Under the pieces are notes generated by a model. The model was not told the origin of the DNA. It worked only from the letters and a program-made list of their open reading frames with translations, and did no database searches. A stretch of DNA of 11,127 bases, from positions 1-11,127 of the forward strand of contig JAWVZO010000076.1 of the NCBI GenBank assembly GCA_033722135.1, given 5' to 3'. This document shows, piece by piece, positions 1 to 6,322 of this stretch. This DNA is from QNFN01 sp033722135. Lineage in GTDB: Bacteria; Pseudomonadota; Gammaproteobacteria; QNFN01. The first letter of the stretch is position 1, and the number at the start of each line of letters is the position of its first letter. Made by a program: the position numbers and the translations under genes.

Positions 1-522
1 CTGTTCTGGAGCCACGCGCACTTCGGCATCACGCCCGACATCCTGATCACCGCCAAGGGGCTGGCCAGCGGCTTCCCGATCTCCGGCATCGCGGCGCCGG
101 AGGCGCTGATGAGCCGTGGTCGACCCGGGTCGCAGGGTGGAACCTACGGGGCCAATGCGGTCGCGTGCGCCGCGGCGCTCGCGACCCTCGAGGTCATCGA
201 GGAGGAGGGGCTGGTCGAGAACGCGCGCGACACCGGCGGCTACCTGCGGGAGCGGCTCGATGCGCTGCGGGACGCGCACGATTTCATCGACGAGGTGCGC
301 GGTCTCGGCATGATGCACGGCATGGAGATCGTCGACGCGGACGGGCGGCCCGACGGCGAGCATGCGGGCCGGTTGGTCAAGGCCGCGGAGCGTCGCGGGC
401 TGCTCCTGCTGCGTTGTGGCACCCACGGGCAGACGGTGCGCTGGCTGCCGCCGCTGATCGTCGACCGCGAACTCGTCGATGCCGGGGTCGCCCTGTTCGA
501 GGAGGCGCTGGAGGAGGCATGA
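1..522 (+). CDS. Class III (PLP-dependent) aminotransferase, C-terminal part; 5' end cut by window edge
   Basis: The reading frame is open from base 1, and 173 residues plus a stop are visible. Class III aminotransferases are usually about 430-450 residues, so roughly 60% of the protein lies off the left edge. The segment ITAKGLASGFPI holds the lysine (bases 55-57) that forms the Schiff base with pyridoxal phosphate. It is followed by the GGTYGANAVACAAALATLEVI segment of the family, whose Thr contacts the cofactor phosphate across the dimer interface, and by the small C-terminal domain. The family moves an amino group from an omega-amine or amino acid (for example 4-aminobutyrate, beta-alanine or acetylornithine) to an oxo-acid in the cytoplasm. 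Substrate specificity cannot be read from this part. The stop overlaps the start of the next gene (ATGA), so it belongs to the operon that continues to 4163. The family assignment is firm; GabT-like function is only a guess. Confidence 0.93.
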   Translation: MFWSHAHFGITPDILITAKGLASGFPISGIAAPEALMSRGRPGSQGGTYGANAVACAAALATLEVIEEEGLVENARDTGGYLRERLDALRDAHDFIDEVRGLGMMHGMEIVDADGRPDGEHAGRLVKAAERRGLLLLRCGTHGQTVRWLPPLIVDRELVDAGVALFEEALEEA

Positions 523-1514
523 GCATGTCCGGCGCGCACAAGCCGCGAATCTGCGTCCTGACCGCGGCCGGAGACGCCATGCTGCCGGGTCTCGATCCGC
601 TCGACGGATCTGCGGAGATCGTCCACGTCGACGGCGAGACGGACCTGGCCCGGACGTTGCCGGAGACCGACGTGCTGGTCGTCACCGACTTCCGCACCGA
701 GGCACTGCGGCGCGCCTGGCCCAACCGCCACTCGATCCGCTGGCTGCACGCGACCAGTGCAGGCGTCGATCGCCTGATGTTCCCCGAGCTGGTCGACAGC
801 GACGTCGTGGTCACCAACGCCCGCGGGGTCTTCGACCGCGGCATCGCGGAGTACGTCCTGGGTGCCGTGCTTATGTTCGCTAAGGACACCCTGACCAACG
901 TCCGCTTGCAGCAGGCGCACGAGTGGCGCCACCGCGAGACCGAACTTCTGGTGGGCCGCCGGGCGCTGGTCGTCGGCGCCGGTTCGATCGGGCGCGAGGT
1001 CGCCCGCCTGCTCAGGTGCGTGGGCATGCACGTGACCGCGACCGCGACGGCCGCCCGCGAGGACCCCTCGTTCGACGCGGTTCATGCCAGCGAGGCGTTG
1101 CCGGAGCTGTTGCCGGAGAGCGACTTCGTCGTCATCACCGCGCCCCTGACCGACGCCACCCACGGCCTGTTCGACGAGTCGACCTTCGCCCGCATGCATC
1201 CCGGGGCCCGGCTGATCAACGTGGGCCGGGGACCGATCGTGCGCACCGACGCGCTCGTCAACGCGCTGCAGGAGGGCCGGCTCGGCGGCGCGGCGCTCGA
1301 TGTCTTCGAGACGGAGCCGCTCGACCCGGAGAGCCCGCTCTGGGACATGCCCAACGTCATGATCTCGGCGCACATGGCCGGGGACTTCGTCGGCTGGGAG
1401 CGGGCACTCGGCGAGCAGTTCGTCGCCAATTTCCAACGCTGGCAACGCGGCGAGCCTTTGCTTAATCTCGTCGACAAGGCGCGTGGCTATGCGCAGAGCA
1501 GCGCCACGCCGTGA
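519..1514 (+). CDS. D-2-hydroxyacid dehydrogenase (NAD(P)-dependent)
   Basis: This is a 331-residue protein of normal family length. A split catalytic domain surrounds a Rossmann domain with VVGAGSIG (G153-A-G155-S-I-G158). The catalytic triad of the family is visible: Arg237 in INVGRGPI, Glu266 in ALDVFETEPL and His285 in ISAHMAG. Enzymes of this family interconvert 2-oxo acids and D-2-hydroxy acids (glyoxylate/hydroxypyruvate reductases, phosphoglycerate dehydrogenase, D-lactate dehydrogenase). The end of the second beta strand (GMHVTATATAAR) lacks the acidic residue typical of NAD-preferring members, which hints at NADP use. The start at 519 overlaps the upstream stop as ATGA. An in-frame ATG at 525 lies seven bases after AGGAGG (512-517), so a start two codons later is at least equally likely. 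No regulatory ACT domain is present, which argues against a SerA-type biosynthetic enzyme. It is the second gene of the operon, and its exact substrate is unknown. Confidence 0.92.
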   Translation: MSMSGAHKPRICVLTAAGDAMLPGLDPLDGSAEIVHVDGETDLARTLPETDVLVVTDFRTEALRRAWPNRHSIRWLHATSAGVDRLMFPELVDSDVVVTNARGVFDRGIAEYVLGAVLMFAKDTLTNVRLQQAHEWRHRETELLVGRRALVVGAGSIGREVARLLRCVGMHVTATATAAREDPSFDAVHASEALPELLPESDFVVITAPLTDATHGLFDESTFARMHPGARLINVGRGPIVRTDALVNALQEGRLGGAALDVFETEPLDPESPLWDMPNVMISAHMAGDFVGWERALGEQFVANFQRWQRGEPLLNLVDKARGYAQSSATP

Positions 1515-1528
1515 TCCGCCGAACCTGC

Positions 1529-1534
1529 AAGAGG
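1529..1534 (+). promoter_or_regulatory. Ribosome binding site of the amidase gene
   Basis: AAGAGG lies five bases upstream of the ATG at 1540. This favours 1540 over an in-frame GTG at 1483, which would lie inside the preceding gene. Confidence 0.6.
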
Positions 1535-1539
1535 ATGCC

Positions 1540-2964
1540 ATGAGCGAAGAGATACTGCGCATGAGCGCCGTCGAACTCCTCCGTGAGTACCACAACGGCG
1601 CGCTCTCCCCGGTCGAGGCGACGCAGGCGATGCTCGACCAGATCGAGCGGCTCAACCCGGCCGTCAACGCCTACTGCCTGGTCGATCCCGAGACCACGCT
1701 CGGCCACGCGCGGGAATCCGAGCAGCGGTACCTCAAGGGGGAGACGCGCGGCCGACTCGACGGCGTGCCGGTGGCCGTCAAGGACGTCTTCCTGACGCCG
1801 ATGTGGCCGACGGTCAAGGGATCGCGGGTGATCGATCCCGGGGGCACCCTCGGCAAGTCCTCGCCGGCGGTCGCCGCGCTCGAGCGCAACGGCTACGTGC
1901 CGCTCGGCAAGACCACGACGCCCGAATTCGGCTGGAAGGGCGTCACCGACAGCCCGCTGTGCGGACCCACGAACAACGCCTGGAACCCGGCCATGACCGC
2001 GGGCGGGTCGAGCGGCGGCAGCGCCTCGGCCGTCGCGCTCGGCATGGGACCGCTCGCGCTGGGCACCGACGCCGGCGGCTCGATCCGCATCCCGGCGGGC
2101 TTCAGCGGCATCGTCGGCCACAAGCCGACTTTCGGCGAGGTGCCGCACTGGCCGGGCAGCCCGTTCGGCACGCTCGCCCACGCCGGACCGATGACCTGGA
2201 CGGTGGCCGACTGCGCGCTGATGATGGACGTGCTTACCGAGCCCGATTCGCGCGACAGCTTCGCGGCGCCGCGCTCGAACTTCGATTACCTCGCCGACCT
2301 CGAGCAGGATCTCGCGGGCACGCGTATCGCCTTCAGCACCGACCTCGGCTACGTCGACGTCGATCCCGAGGTCGCCACTGCCGTGGCCGAGGCCGTCGAC
2401 GTGCTCGCGGAACTGGGCGCCGAGGTGACCCGCACCGGCCCGGGGATCAACGACCCGATCGACGCCTTTGCCCACCTGTTCTACGGCGGGGCGGCCAACG
2501 CGATGCGCGACCTCGGCAAGCGCCAGCGGGAGCAGATGGATCCCGCGCTCGTCGAGGTGGCGGCCAAGGCGGAGAAGCTGAGCATGCTCGACTATCTCGA
2601 CGCCGTGAACAAGCGGGTGGCGCTCGCCGAGCGGCTGTCGGTGTTCCACGACAAGTACGACCTGCTGGTCACGCCGACCTTGCCGATCCCGGCCTTCGCG
2701 ACCGGCCGCGAGGTGCCGCCGGACTGGCACAGCACGCGCTGGCCGAGCTGGACGCCGTTCACCTACCCGTTCAACATGACCGGCCAGCCGGCGCTGTCGG
2801 TGCCCTGCGGCTTCACCGCGGCCGGCCTGCCGATCGGCCTGCAGATCGTCGGCCGGCGGTTCGAGGACAAGCGGGTGCTCCAGGCGGGCCACGCCTACCA
2901 GAAGGCGGCGCCGCTCACCGGGCGCCGTCCCGACCTGTTCACGAGCGGGAGCACGAGCGCATGA
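1540..2964 (+). CDS. Amidase-signature family hydrolase
   Basis: This is a 474-residue protein with the complete Ser-cisSer-Lys catalytic apparatus of the amidase signature family. Lys81 is in GVPVAVKDVF, the cis-Ser is Ser157 in the GGSSGGS motif, and the nucleophile is Ser181 in GTDAGGSIRIPAG. The 24-residue distance between the two serines matches characterised members such as FAAH and malonamidase. The family hydrolyses amide bonds in the cytoplasm, releasing ammonia or an amine plus a carboxylic acid. Members include GatA, aliphatic or aryl amidases and nylon-oligomer hydrolases. It is not GatA in context: there is no gatB or gatC beside it, and its neighbours are aminotransferases and a hydroxyacid dehydrogenase, which suggests a catabolic amidase. 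A 25-base gap separates it from the upstream gene, and it overlaps the downstream gene by ATGA (2961-2964). There is no signal peptide. The natural substrate is not evident. Confidence 0.92.
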   Translation: MSEEILRMSAVELLREYHNGALSPVEATQAMLDQIERLNPAVNAYCLVDPETTLGHARESEQRYLKGETRGRLDGVPVAVKDVFLTPMWPTVKGSRVIDPGGTLGKSSPAVAALERNGYVPLGKTTTPEFGWKGVTDSPLCGPTNNAWNPAMTAGGSSGGSASAVALGMGPLALGTDAGGSIRIPAGFSGIVGHKPTFGEVPHWPGSPFGTLAHAGPMTWTVADCALMMDVLTEPDSRDSFAAPRSNFDYLADLEQDLAGTRIAFSTDLGYVDVDPEVATAVAEAVDVLAELGAEVTRTGPGINDPIDAFAHLFYGGAANAMRDLGKRQREQMDPALVEVAAKAEKLSMLDYLDAVNKRVALAERLSVFHDKYDLLVTPTLPIPAFATGREVPPDWHSTRWPSWTPFTYPFNMTGQPALSVPCGFTAAGLPIGLQIVGRRFEDKRVLQAGHAYQKAAPLTGRRPDLFTSGSTSA

Positions 2965-4163
2965 GCGCCTCCGTCGATCACGAATTCTACGAGTCGGAGA
3001 GCCCGATCTGGAACCCGGCGCTGCTGGCGATCCCGGTGCCGGGAATCCGGCGCATGTTCAACCTGGCGTCGTCCATGAGCGACGTCATCCACCTCTCCAT
3101 CGGGCAACCCGACCTGCCGGCCCCCGACAACATCGTCGACGCCACGGTCCGCGCGCTGCAGGCGGGCCAGACCGGCTACACCATGGACGCCGGCCTGCCA
3201 GAGTTGCTCGAGGCACTGGCCGACTACTACGGCGAACGCGCCCAGCGCACCCTCTCGCCGGAGAACGTGATCGTGACCACGGGCGCCACCGAGGCGCTCT
3301 ACCTCGCCCTGACCGCCACCTCCGCCCCCGGCCGCGAGTTCATCGTTCCGGACCCGTCGTTCATGCTCTACGCGCCCCTGATCCGCATGAACGGCGGCGT
3401 GGTCAAGTCGATCCGGACGCGCGCGGAGAACCAACACCAGCTCGACCCGCAGGAAGTGATCGACGCGATCTCGATGGACACCTACGCCATCGTCCTGAAC
3501 TCCCCGAGCAACCCGACCGGAACGGTCTACCCCCGTGAAACCGTCGAGGCGATCGTCGAGGAGGCGGCCTACCGCGGCGTCTACGTGATCAGCGATGAGG
3601 TCTACGATCACCTGGTGTTCGACGGCCTGGATTACCCGAGCGTGCTCGGCTGCTGCAGCGACCTCGATCACGTCATGGTGATCAGCAGCTTCTCGAAGAC
3701 CTTCAGCATGGCCGGCATGCGCATCGGCTGGCTGATCGCGAGCCAGGGGGCGATCAAGAAACTGCGCCGCTACCACATGTTCACGACGACGGTGGCCAAC
3801 ACGCCGTGCCAGTGGGGCGGCGTCGAGGCGCTCCGCGGTGACCGCGCCTTCGTCACCCGGATGATCGACGAGTACACCCGCCGGCGCGACCGCCTCGTCG
3901 ACCTGATCGACCGGACGCCCCAGCTCACCGGCTACAAGCCCGAGGGCGCGTTCTACGTCTTCCCGTCGCTGCCCGAAGGGGTCAGCGCGAGCAACGTCGC
4001 GCTGCGCCTGCTGCGCGAGACCGGCGTCTGCACCATTCCCGGCGATACCTTCGGCGAGACGTCCGGCAACGCCCTGCGGATAAGCTACTCGACCTCGCTC
4101 GAGAACATCGAGGAGGCGTTCCGGCGCATGATCCCCTGGTTCGAGAACCAGGACCTCTCCTGA
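2961..4163 (+). CDS. Class I/II PLP-dependent aminotransferase (aspartate aminotransferase fold)
   Basis: This is a 400-residue protein, typical for fold-type I aminotransferases. The key residues are visible: Asn184 in NSPSNPTGTVYP, Asp212 and Tyr215 in VISDEVYDHL (pyridine nitrogen and O3' contacts), the Schiff-base Lys246 in SSFSKTFSMAGMRIGW, and substrate-carboxylate Arg373 in ALRISYS. It would exchange amino groups between an amino acid and an oxo-acid in the cytoplasm. The sequence resembles the broad aspartate/alanine/aromatic aminotransferase subgroup, and specificity is not decidable by eye. The ATG overlaps the amidase stop, so the two are probably translationally coupled. It is the last gene of the plus-strand operon. 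That operon carries two aminotransferases of different folds or classes, which suggests they act at separate steps. Confidence 0.93.
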   Translation: MSASVDHEFYESESPIWNPALLAIPVPGIRRMFNLASSMSDVIHLSIGQPDLPAPDNIVDATVRALQAGQTGYTMDAGLPELLEALADYYGERAQRTLSPENVIVTTGATEALYLALTATSAPGREFIVPDPSFMLYAPLIRMNGGVVKSIRTRAENQHQLDPQEVIDAISMDTYAIVLNSPSNPTGTVYPRETVEAIVEEAAYRGVYVISDEVYDHLVFDGLDYPSVLGCCSDLDHVMVISSFSKTFSMAGMRIGWLIASQGAIKKLRRYHMFTTTVANTPCQWGGVEALRGDRAFVTRMIDEYTRRRDRLVDLIDRTPQLTGYKPEGAFYVFPSLPEGVSASNVALRLLRETGVCTIPGDTFGETSGNALRISYSTSLENIEEAFRRMIPWFENQDLS

Positions 4164-4192
4164 CGGGCAGCCCGGCGGCCCCCCGGTGGACG

Positions 4193-4211
4193 GCGCGCGA
4201 AGTGCGCGCGC
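4193..4211. repeat. Short GC inverted repeat in the convergent intergenic gap
   Basis: GCGCGCG (4193-4199) pairs with CGCGCGC (4205-4211) around a five-base loop, 29 bases after the aminotransferase stop. It sits next to the A/T run of the minus-strand terminator. It could slow plus-strand transcription, but it has no T tract on that strand. Confidence 0.4.
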
Positions 4212-4212
4212 G

Positions 4213-4243
4213 AAAAAAAACCGGGGCGGTCGCCCGCCCCGGT
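4213..4243 (-). terminator. Rho-independent terminator of the peroxiredoxin-glutaredoxin gene
   Basis: A perfect inverted repeat (4220-4229 and 4234-4243, arm ACCGGGGCGG, four-base loop) is followed on the minus strand by eight consecutive T residues (4220-4213). It lies about 20 bases after the stop of the minus-strand peroxiredoxin gene. On the plus strand the same hairpin follows the aminotransferase gene but is not followed by a T run, so it is a good terminator in one direction only. Confidence 0.9.
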
Positions 4244-4264
4244 CGTATCGTGCCGGCCCTGCGA

Positions 4265-5011
4265 TCAGGCCGCCTTGCGCCGATCCTCCAGCCAGGCTTC
4301 GAGCGCCTCGGAGTCTCCGACGAGCTCGCCGTTGACGAACACCTGGGGCACCGTCGAGGCGCCGGCGATGGCGCGCAGCGAGCGCTCGCTGTAATCGCGG
4401 TTGAGCTCGAGTTCCTCGAACGCGATCCCCGCGTCGTTCAGCATGCCCTTGGCGCGGGCGCAGAACGGGCAGCCCTTGCGGGTCATCACCGTGACGTCGT
4501 GCGGCTTGGCCGCGTCCGGGGCGACGTGGGCCAGCATGGTGTCGGCGTCGGAGACCTCGAAGGGGTCGCCCGGCTTCTCAGGCTCGATGAACATCTTCTC
4601 GACGACCCCGTCGCGGACCAGCATCGAGTAGCGCCAGGAACGCTCGCCGAAACCGAGGTCGTTCTTCGGCACCAGCATGCCCATGCCGCGGGTGAAGTCG
4701 CCGTTGCCGTCGGGCAGGAAGGTGATGTCGTCGGCCCTCTGGGTCGCCTGCCACTCGTTCATGACGAACGCGTCATTGACCGAGATGCAGATGATCTCGT
4801 CGACGCCGTGCGCCTTGAACACCGGCGCGAGCTGGTTGTAGCGCGGCACGTGCGTGGAGGAACAGGTCGGGGTGAAGGCGCCCGGGAGAGAGAAGACGAC
4901 GACCGTGCGGCCGGCGAACAGTTCCTCGCTGGAGACGTCGACCCAATCGTGGTCCCTGCGGGTGCGGAACACGACGCTGGGAATTTTCTGGCCTTCGCGA
5001 TTCTCGAACAT
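4265..5011 (-). CDS. Hybrid peroxiredoxin (PrxV type)-glutaredoxin
   Basis: This is a 248-residue fusion. Residues about 1-165 form a PrxV/AhpE-like peroxiredoxin with the PxxxTxxC motif (P43, T47, peroxidatic Cys50) and a candidate active-site Arg127 in SWRYSMLV. Residues about 170-248 form a glutaredoxin with the CPFC redox centre (Cys181/Cys184), the TVP cis-proline motif (220-222) and the GDSEALEAWL C-terminal glutathione-binding region. The same architecture is known from the Haemophilus influenzae and Chromatium enzymes, which reduce hydrogen peroxide and alkyl hydroperoxides with glutathione, the glutaredoxin domain re-reducing the peroxidatic cysteine. The start at 5011 is chosen because AGGAG (5023-5019) lies seven bases upstream and the fold begins there; the in-frame extension to 5344 would include DNA of the upstream gene and the promoter. 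It is the second gene of a probable two-gene OxyR-controlled transcript and ends at an intrinsic terminator. Confidence 0.96.
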   Translation of the reverse strand: MFENREGQKIPSVVFRTRRDHDWVDVSSEELFAGRTVVVFSLPGAFTPTCSSTHVPRYNQLAPVFKAHGVDEIICISVNDAFVMNEWQATQRADDITFLPDGNGDFTRGMGMLVPKNDLGFGERSWRYSMLVRDGVVEKMFIEPEKPGDPFEVSDADTMLAHVAPDAAKPHDVTVMTRKGCPFCARAKGMLNDAGIAFEELELNRDYSERSLRAIAGASTVPQVFVNGELVGDSEALEAWLEDRRKAA

Positions 5012-5018
5012 GGTGTGA

Positions 5019-5023
5019 CTCCT
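5019..5023 (-). promoter_or_regulatory. Ribosome binding site of the peroxiredoxin-glutaredoxin gene
   Basis: AGGAG on the minus strand lies seven bases before the ATG at 5011. It fixes the start against a much longer in-frame extension. Confidence 0.75.
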
Positions 5024-5052
5024 GTTGCGGATGGTGGATGGAAGGAAATGGT

Positions 5053-5265
5053 TCAGCAGGTGATGGCGGCACCCGCGGAAACGCACGGCTCCGCGCGTTT
5101 CCCGAAGCGGACCCAGGCCCGCTCGTGCAGGTGGTAGGCCACCGAGTTCACGGCCGGCTCGACCAGCGCGATGGCGCCGCCGACCAGCACGCTGCCGGTC
5201 ATCAGGTAGCCGACACCGAAGGCCACGCAGAAGTGGACAACGGCGAAGGTGGCGGTCTTGGTCAT
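5053..5265 (-). CDS. DUF2061 family small membrane protein
   Basis: This is a 70-residue protein matching the DUF2061 pattern: KTATFAVVHFCVAFGVGYLMTG followed by a second hydrophobic stretch with GGAIALVEPAVNSVAYHLHE. Two membrane-spanning segments are predicted at about residues 5-22 and 25-44, with a basic tail after HERAW. The molecular function of the family is not established. It lies 41 bases upstream of the peroxiredoxin-glutaredoxin gene on the same strand and is the first gene after the predicted OxyR-dependent promoter, which places it in the peroxide-response transcript by inference. The ATG at 5265 is the first start after the promoter. Its ribosome binding site is weak (GGAA about eight bases upstream). 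The C-terminal tail (about 18 residues after HERAWVRF) has no evident motif. Confidence 0.82.
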   Translation of the reverse strand: MTKTATFAVVHFCVAFGVGYLMTGSVLVGGAIALVEPAVNSVAYHLHERAWVRFGKRAEPCVSAGAAITC

Positions 5266-5300
5266 GGCGCTGTTCCGGTCCGTGTGATCCGATGAAGATG

Positions 5301-5329
5301 AGTGTACGGTCCGAATAAAAATCTGTAAA
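5301..5329 (-). promoter_or_regulatory. Predicted sigma-70 promoter for the DUF2061-peroxiredoxin transcript
   Basis: On the minus strand, a -35 TTTACA (5329-5324, 5 of 6 to consensus) and a -10 TACACT (5306-5301, 4 of 6) are separated by exactly 17 bases. The predicted start is near 5294, about 28 bases before the ATG at 5265. The -35 directly abuts the OxyR box (5330-5366), the geometry used by OxyR-activated promoters in Escherichia coli. Confidence 0.65.
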
Positions 5330-5366
5330 ATTGATTAACAACATAAGTATAATAGATTAAATCTAT
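5330..5366. promoter_or_regulatory. OxyR binding site
   Basis: The right motif, ATAGATTAAATCTAT (5352-5366), matches all ten fixed bases of the E. coli OxyR motif ATAGnTnnnAnCTAT. Its seven-base arms are perfectly inverted around a central A. After exactly seven bases (5345-5351) a left motif (5330-5344) matches 6 of 10 fixed positions. The 37-bp arrangement is that expected for an OxyR tetramer. It lies between oxyR and the divergent antioxidant genes, consistent with activation of the latter and autoregulation of oxyR. Confidence 0.8.
5348..5353 (+). promoter_or_regulatory. -10 element of the oxyR promoter
   Basis: A perfect TATAAT lies about 30 bases before the oxyR start codon. No good -35 is seen 16-18 bases upstream. 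The element overlaps the first bases of the right OxyR motif, and the expected start of transcription (about 5360) falls inside that motif, so bound OxyR should repress its own gene. Confidence 0.6.
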
Positions 5367-5370
5367 AGTT

Positions 5371-5378
5371 AGAGGGGG
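5371..5378 (+). promoter_or_regulatory. Ribosome binding site of oxyR, supporting a TTG start
   Basis: AGAGGGGG lies five bases upstream of TTG at 5384. An in-frame TAG at 5366-5368 rules out any earlier start, so TTG is the best initiator. Confidence 0.7.
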
Positions 5379-5383
5379 CTGCG

Positions 5384-6319
5384 TTGACCCACCTCCCGAC
5401 GCTCAGGCAGTTGCGTTACTTCCTCGCGCTGGTCGAGGAGGCCCATTTCGGCAGGGCGGCCGAGGCGTGCTTCGTCTCCCAGTCCGCCTTCTCGGTCGCC
5501 ATCCGCGAACTCGAGAACCTGCTCGACGTGCAGCTCTTCGATCGCACACGGAAGAAGGTCACCGTCACCGCGGAGGGCCAGGAACTGGCCCCGCTGGCGC
5601 GCCTGGTGCTGCGCGATGCCGAGGCCTTCGTCGAGGCAGCCCGTCACCCGGAGGAGCCGCTGGCCGGGCGTCTCAACCTGGGCGTGATCCCGACCGTGGC
5701 GCCGTTCCTGCTGCCCGCTTTCATGCCGTCGCTGCTGGCGGCGTACCCGCGGCTGCAGCTCTACCTACGCGAGGAGCAGACGGCCACGCTCCTCGACGCG
5801 ATGCTCGCGGGCGAACTCGACGTGGTGCTTATGGCGCTGCCCTACGAGGTGCGCCACGCCGAGGTCATGACCCTGTTCCGCGACCCGTTCCGCCTGGCCT
5901 GCCGGAAGGGCACCGCGCGGGTCGATCCCGAGCACTACCGGTTCAACCGGCTCCAGCAGGAGAGCGTGCTGCTGCTCGAGGACGGCCATTGCCTGCGCGA
6001 CCAGGCGCTGGAGGCGTGCCGCATCCGGCGCCAGGAGAAGGTGAGCCGATTCGCCGCGAGCAGCCTGCTGACGCTGGTGCAGATGGTCGAGGCCGATCTC
6101 GGCATCACCTTCCTGCCGGCGATGGCCGAGGGCTCATCCCTGCTGCGCGACACCCAGGTGCGCACCTACCCGCTCGACGCGGGCGCCTACCGCGAGATCG
6201 GTCTGGTCTGGCGACGGGGCAGTGCGCGGGGCGAGGAGTTCCGGATGCTCGGTGAGCACATCGCCGCCCACCGGCCGGGCACGGCAACGCAGGGGAAGGG
6301 GAGACGGCGGACGCGATGA
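5384..6319 (+). CDS. oxyR: OxyR, LysR-family hydrogen peroxide sensor and transcription regulator
   Basis: This is a 311-residue LysR-type regulator. The N-terminal winged helix-turn-helix (about residues 5-64, LRQLRYFLALVEEAHFGRAAEA onward) is followed by the two-lobed periplasmic-binding-protein-like sensor domain. The OxyR redox pair is present in its characteristic context, DGHCLRDQALEAC: Cys203 and Cys212, nine residues apart exactly as Cys199 and Cys208 in E. coli. Peroxide oxidises these to a disulfide, and the oxidised tetramer activates antioxidant genes. The gene begins with TTG. It is divergent from a peroxiredoxin-glutaredoxin and DUF2061 gene pair, with an OxyR box between them, and its own -10 overlaps the box, indicating negative autoregulation. 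The C-terminus carries a short basic tail (GKGRRRTR). It converges on psd with only three bases between the stop codons. Confidence 0.96.
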   Translation: MTHLPTLRQLRYFLALVEEAHFGRAAEACFVSQSAFSVAIRELENLLDVQLFDRTRKKVTVTAEGQELAPLARLVLRDAEAFVEAARHPEEPLAGRLNLGVIPTVAPFLLPAFMPSLLAAYPRLQLYLREEQTATLLDAMLAGELDVVLMALPYEVRHAEVMTLFRDPFRLACRKGTARVDPEHYRFNRLQQESVLLLEDGHCLRDQALEACRIRRQEKVSRFAASSLLTLVQMVEADLGITFLPAMAEGSSLLRDTQVRTYPLDAGAYREIGLVWRRGSARGEEFRMLGEHIAAHRPGTATQGKGRRRTR

Positions 6320-6322
6320 GTC

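Noticed and set aside
1483..1539. Earlier GTG start of the amidase overlapping the dehydrogenase gene.
   Set aside because: There is no ribosome binding site there, whereas AAGAGG is well placed for the ATG at 1540.
1462..2892. Minus-strand 476-residue open frame opposite the amidase gene.
   Set aside because: It is a shadow of codon bias in the amidase gene; no motif or ribosome binding site supports it.
5012..5344. In-frame N-terminal extension of the peroxiredoxin-glutaredoxin gene up to 5344.
   Set aside because: The extension overlaps the DUF2061 gene and the promoter, has no family similarity, and a good ribosome binding site supports the start at 5011.
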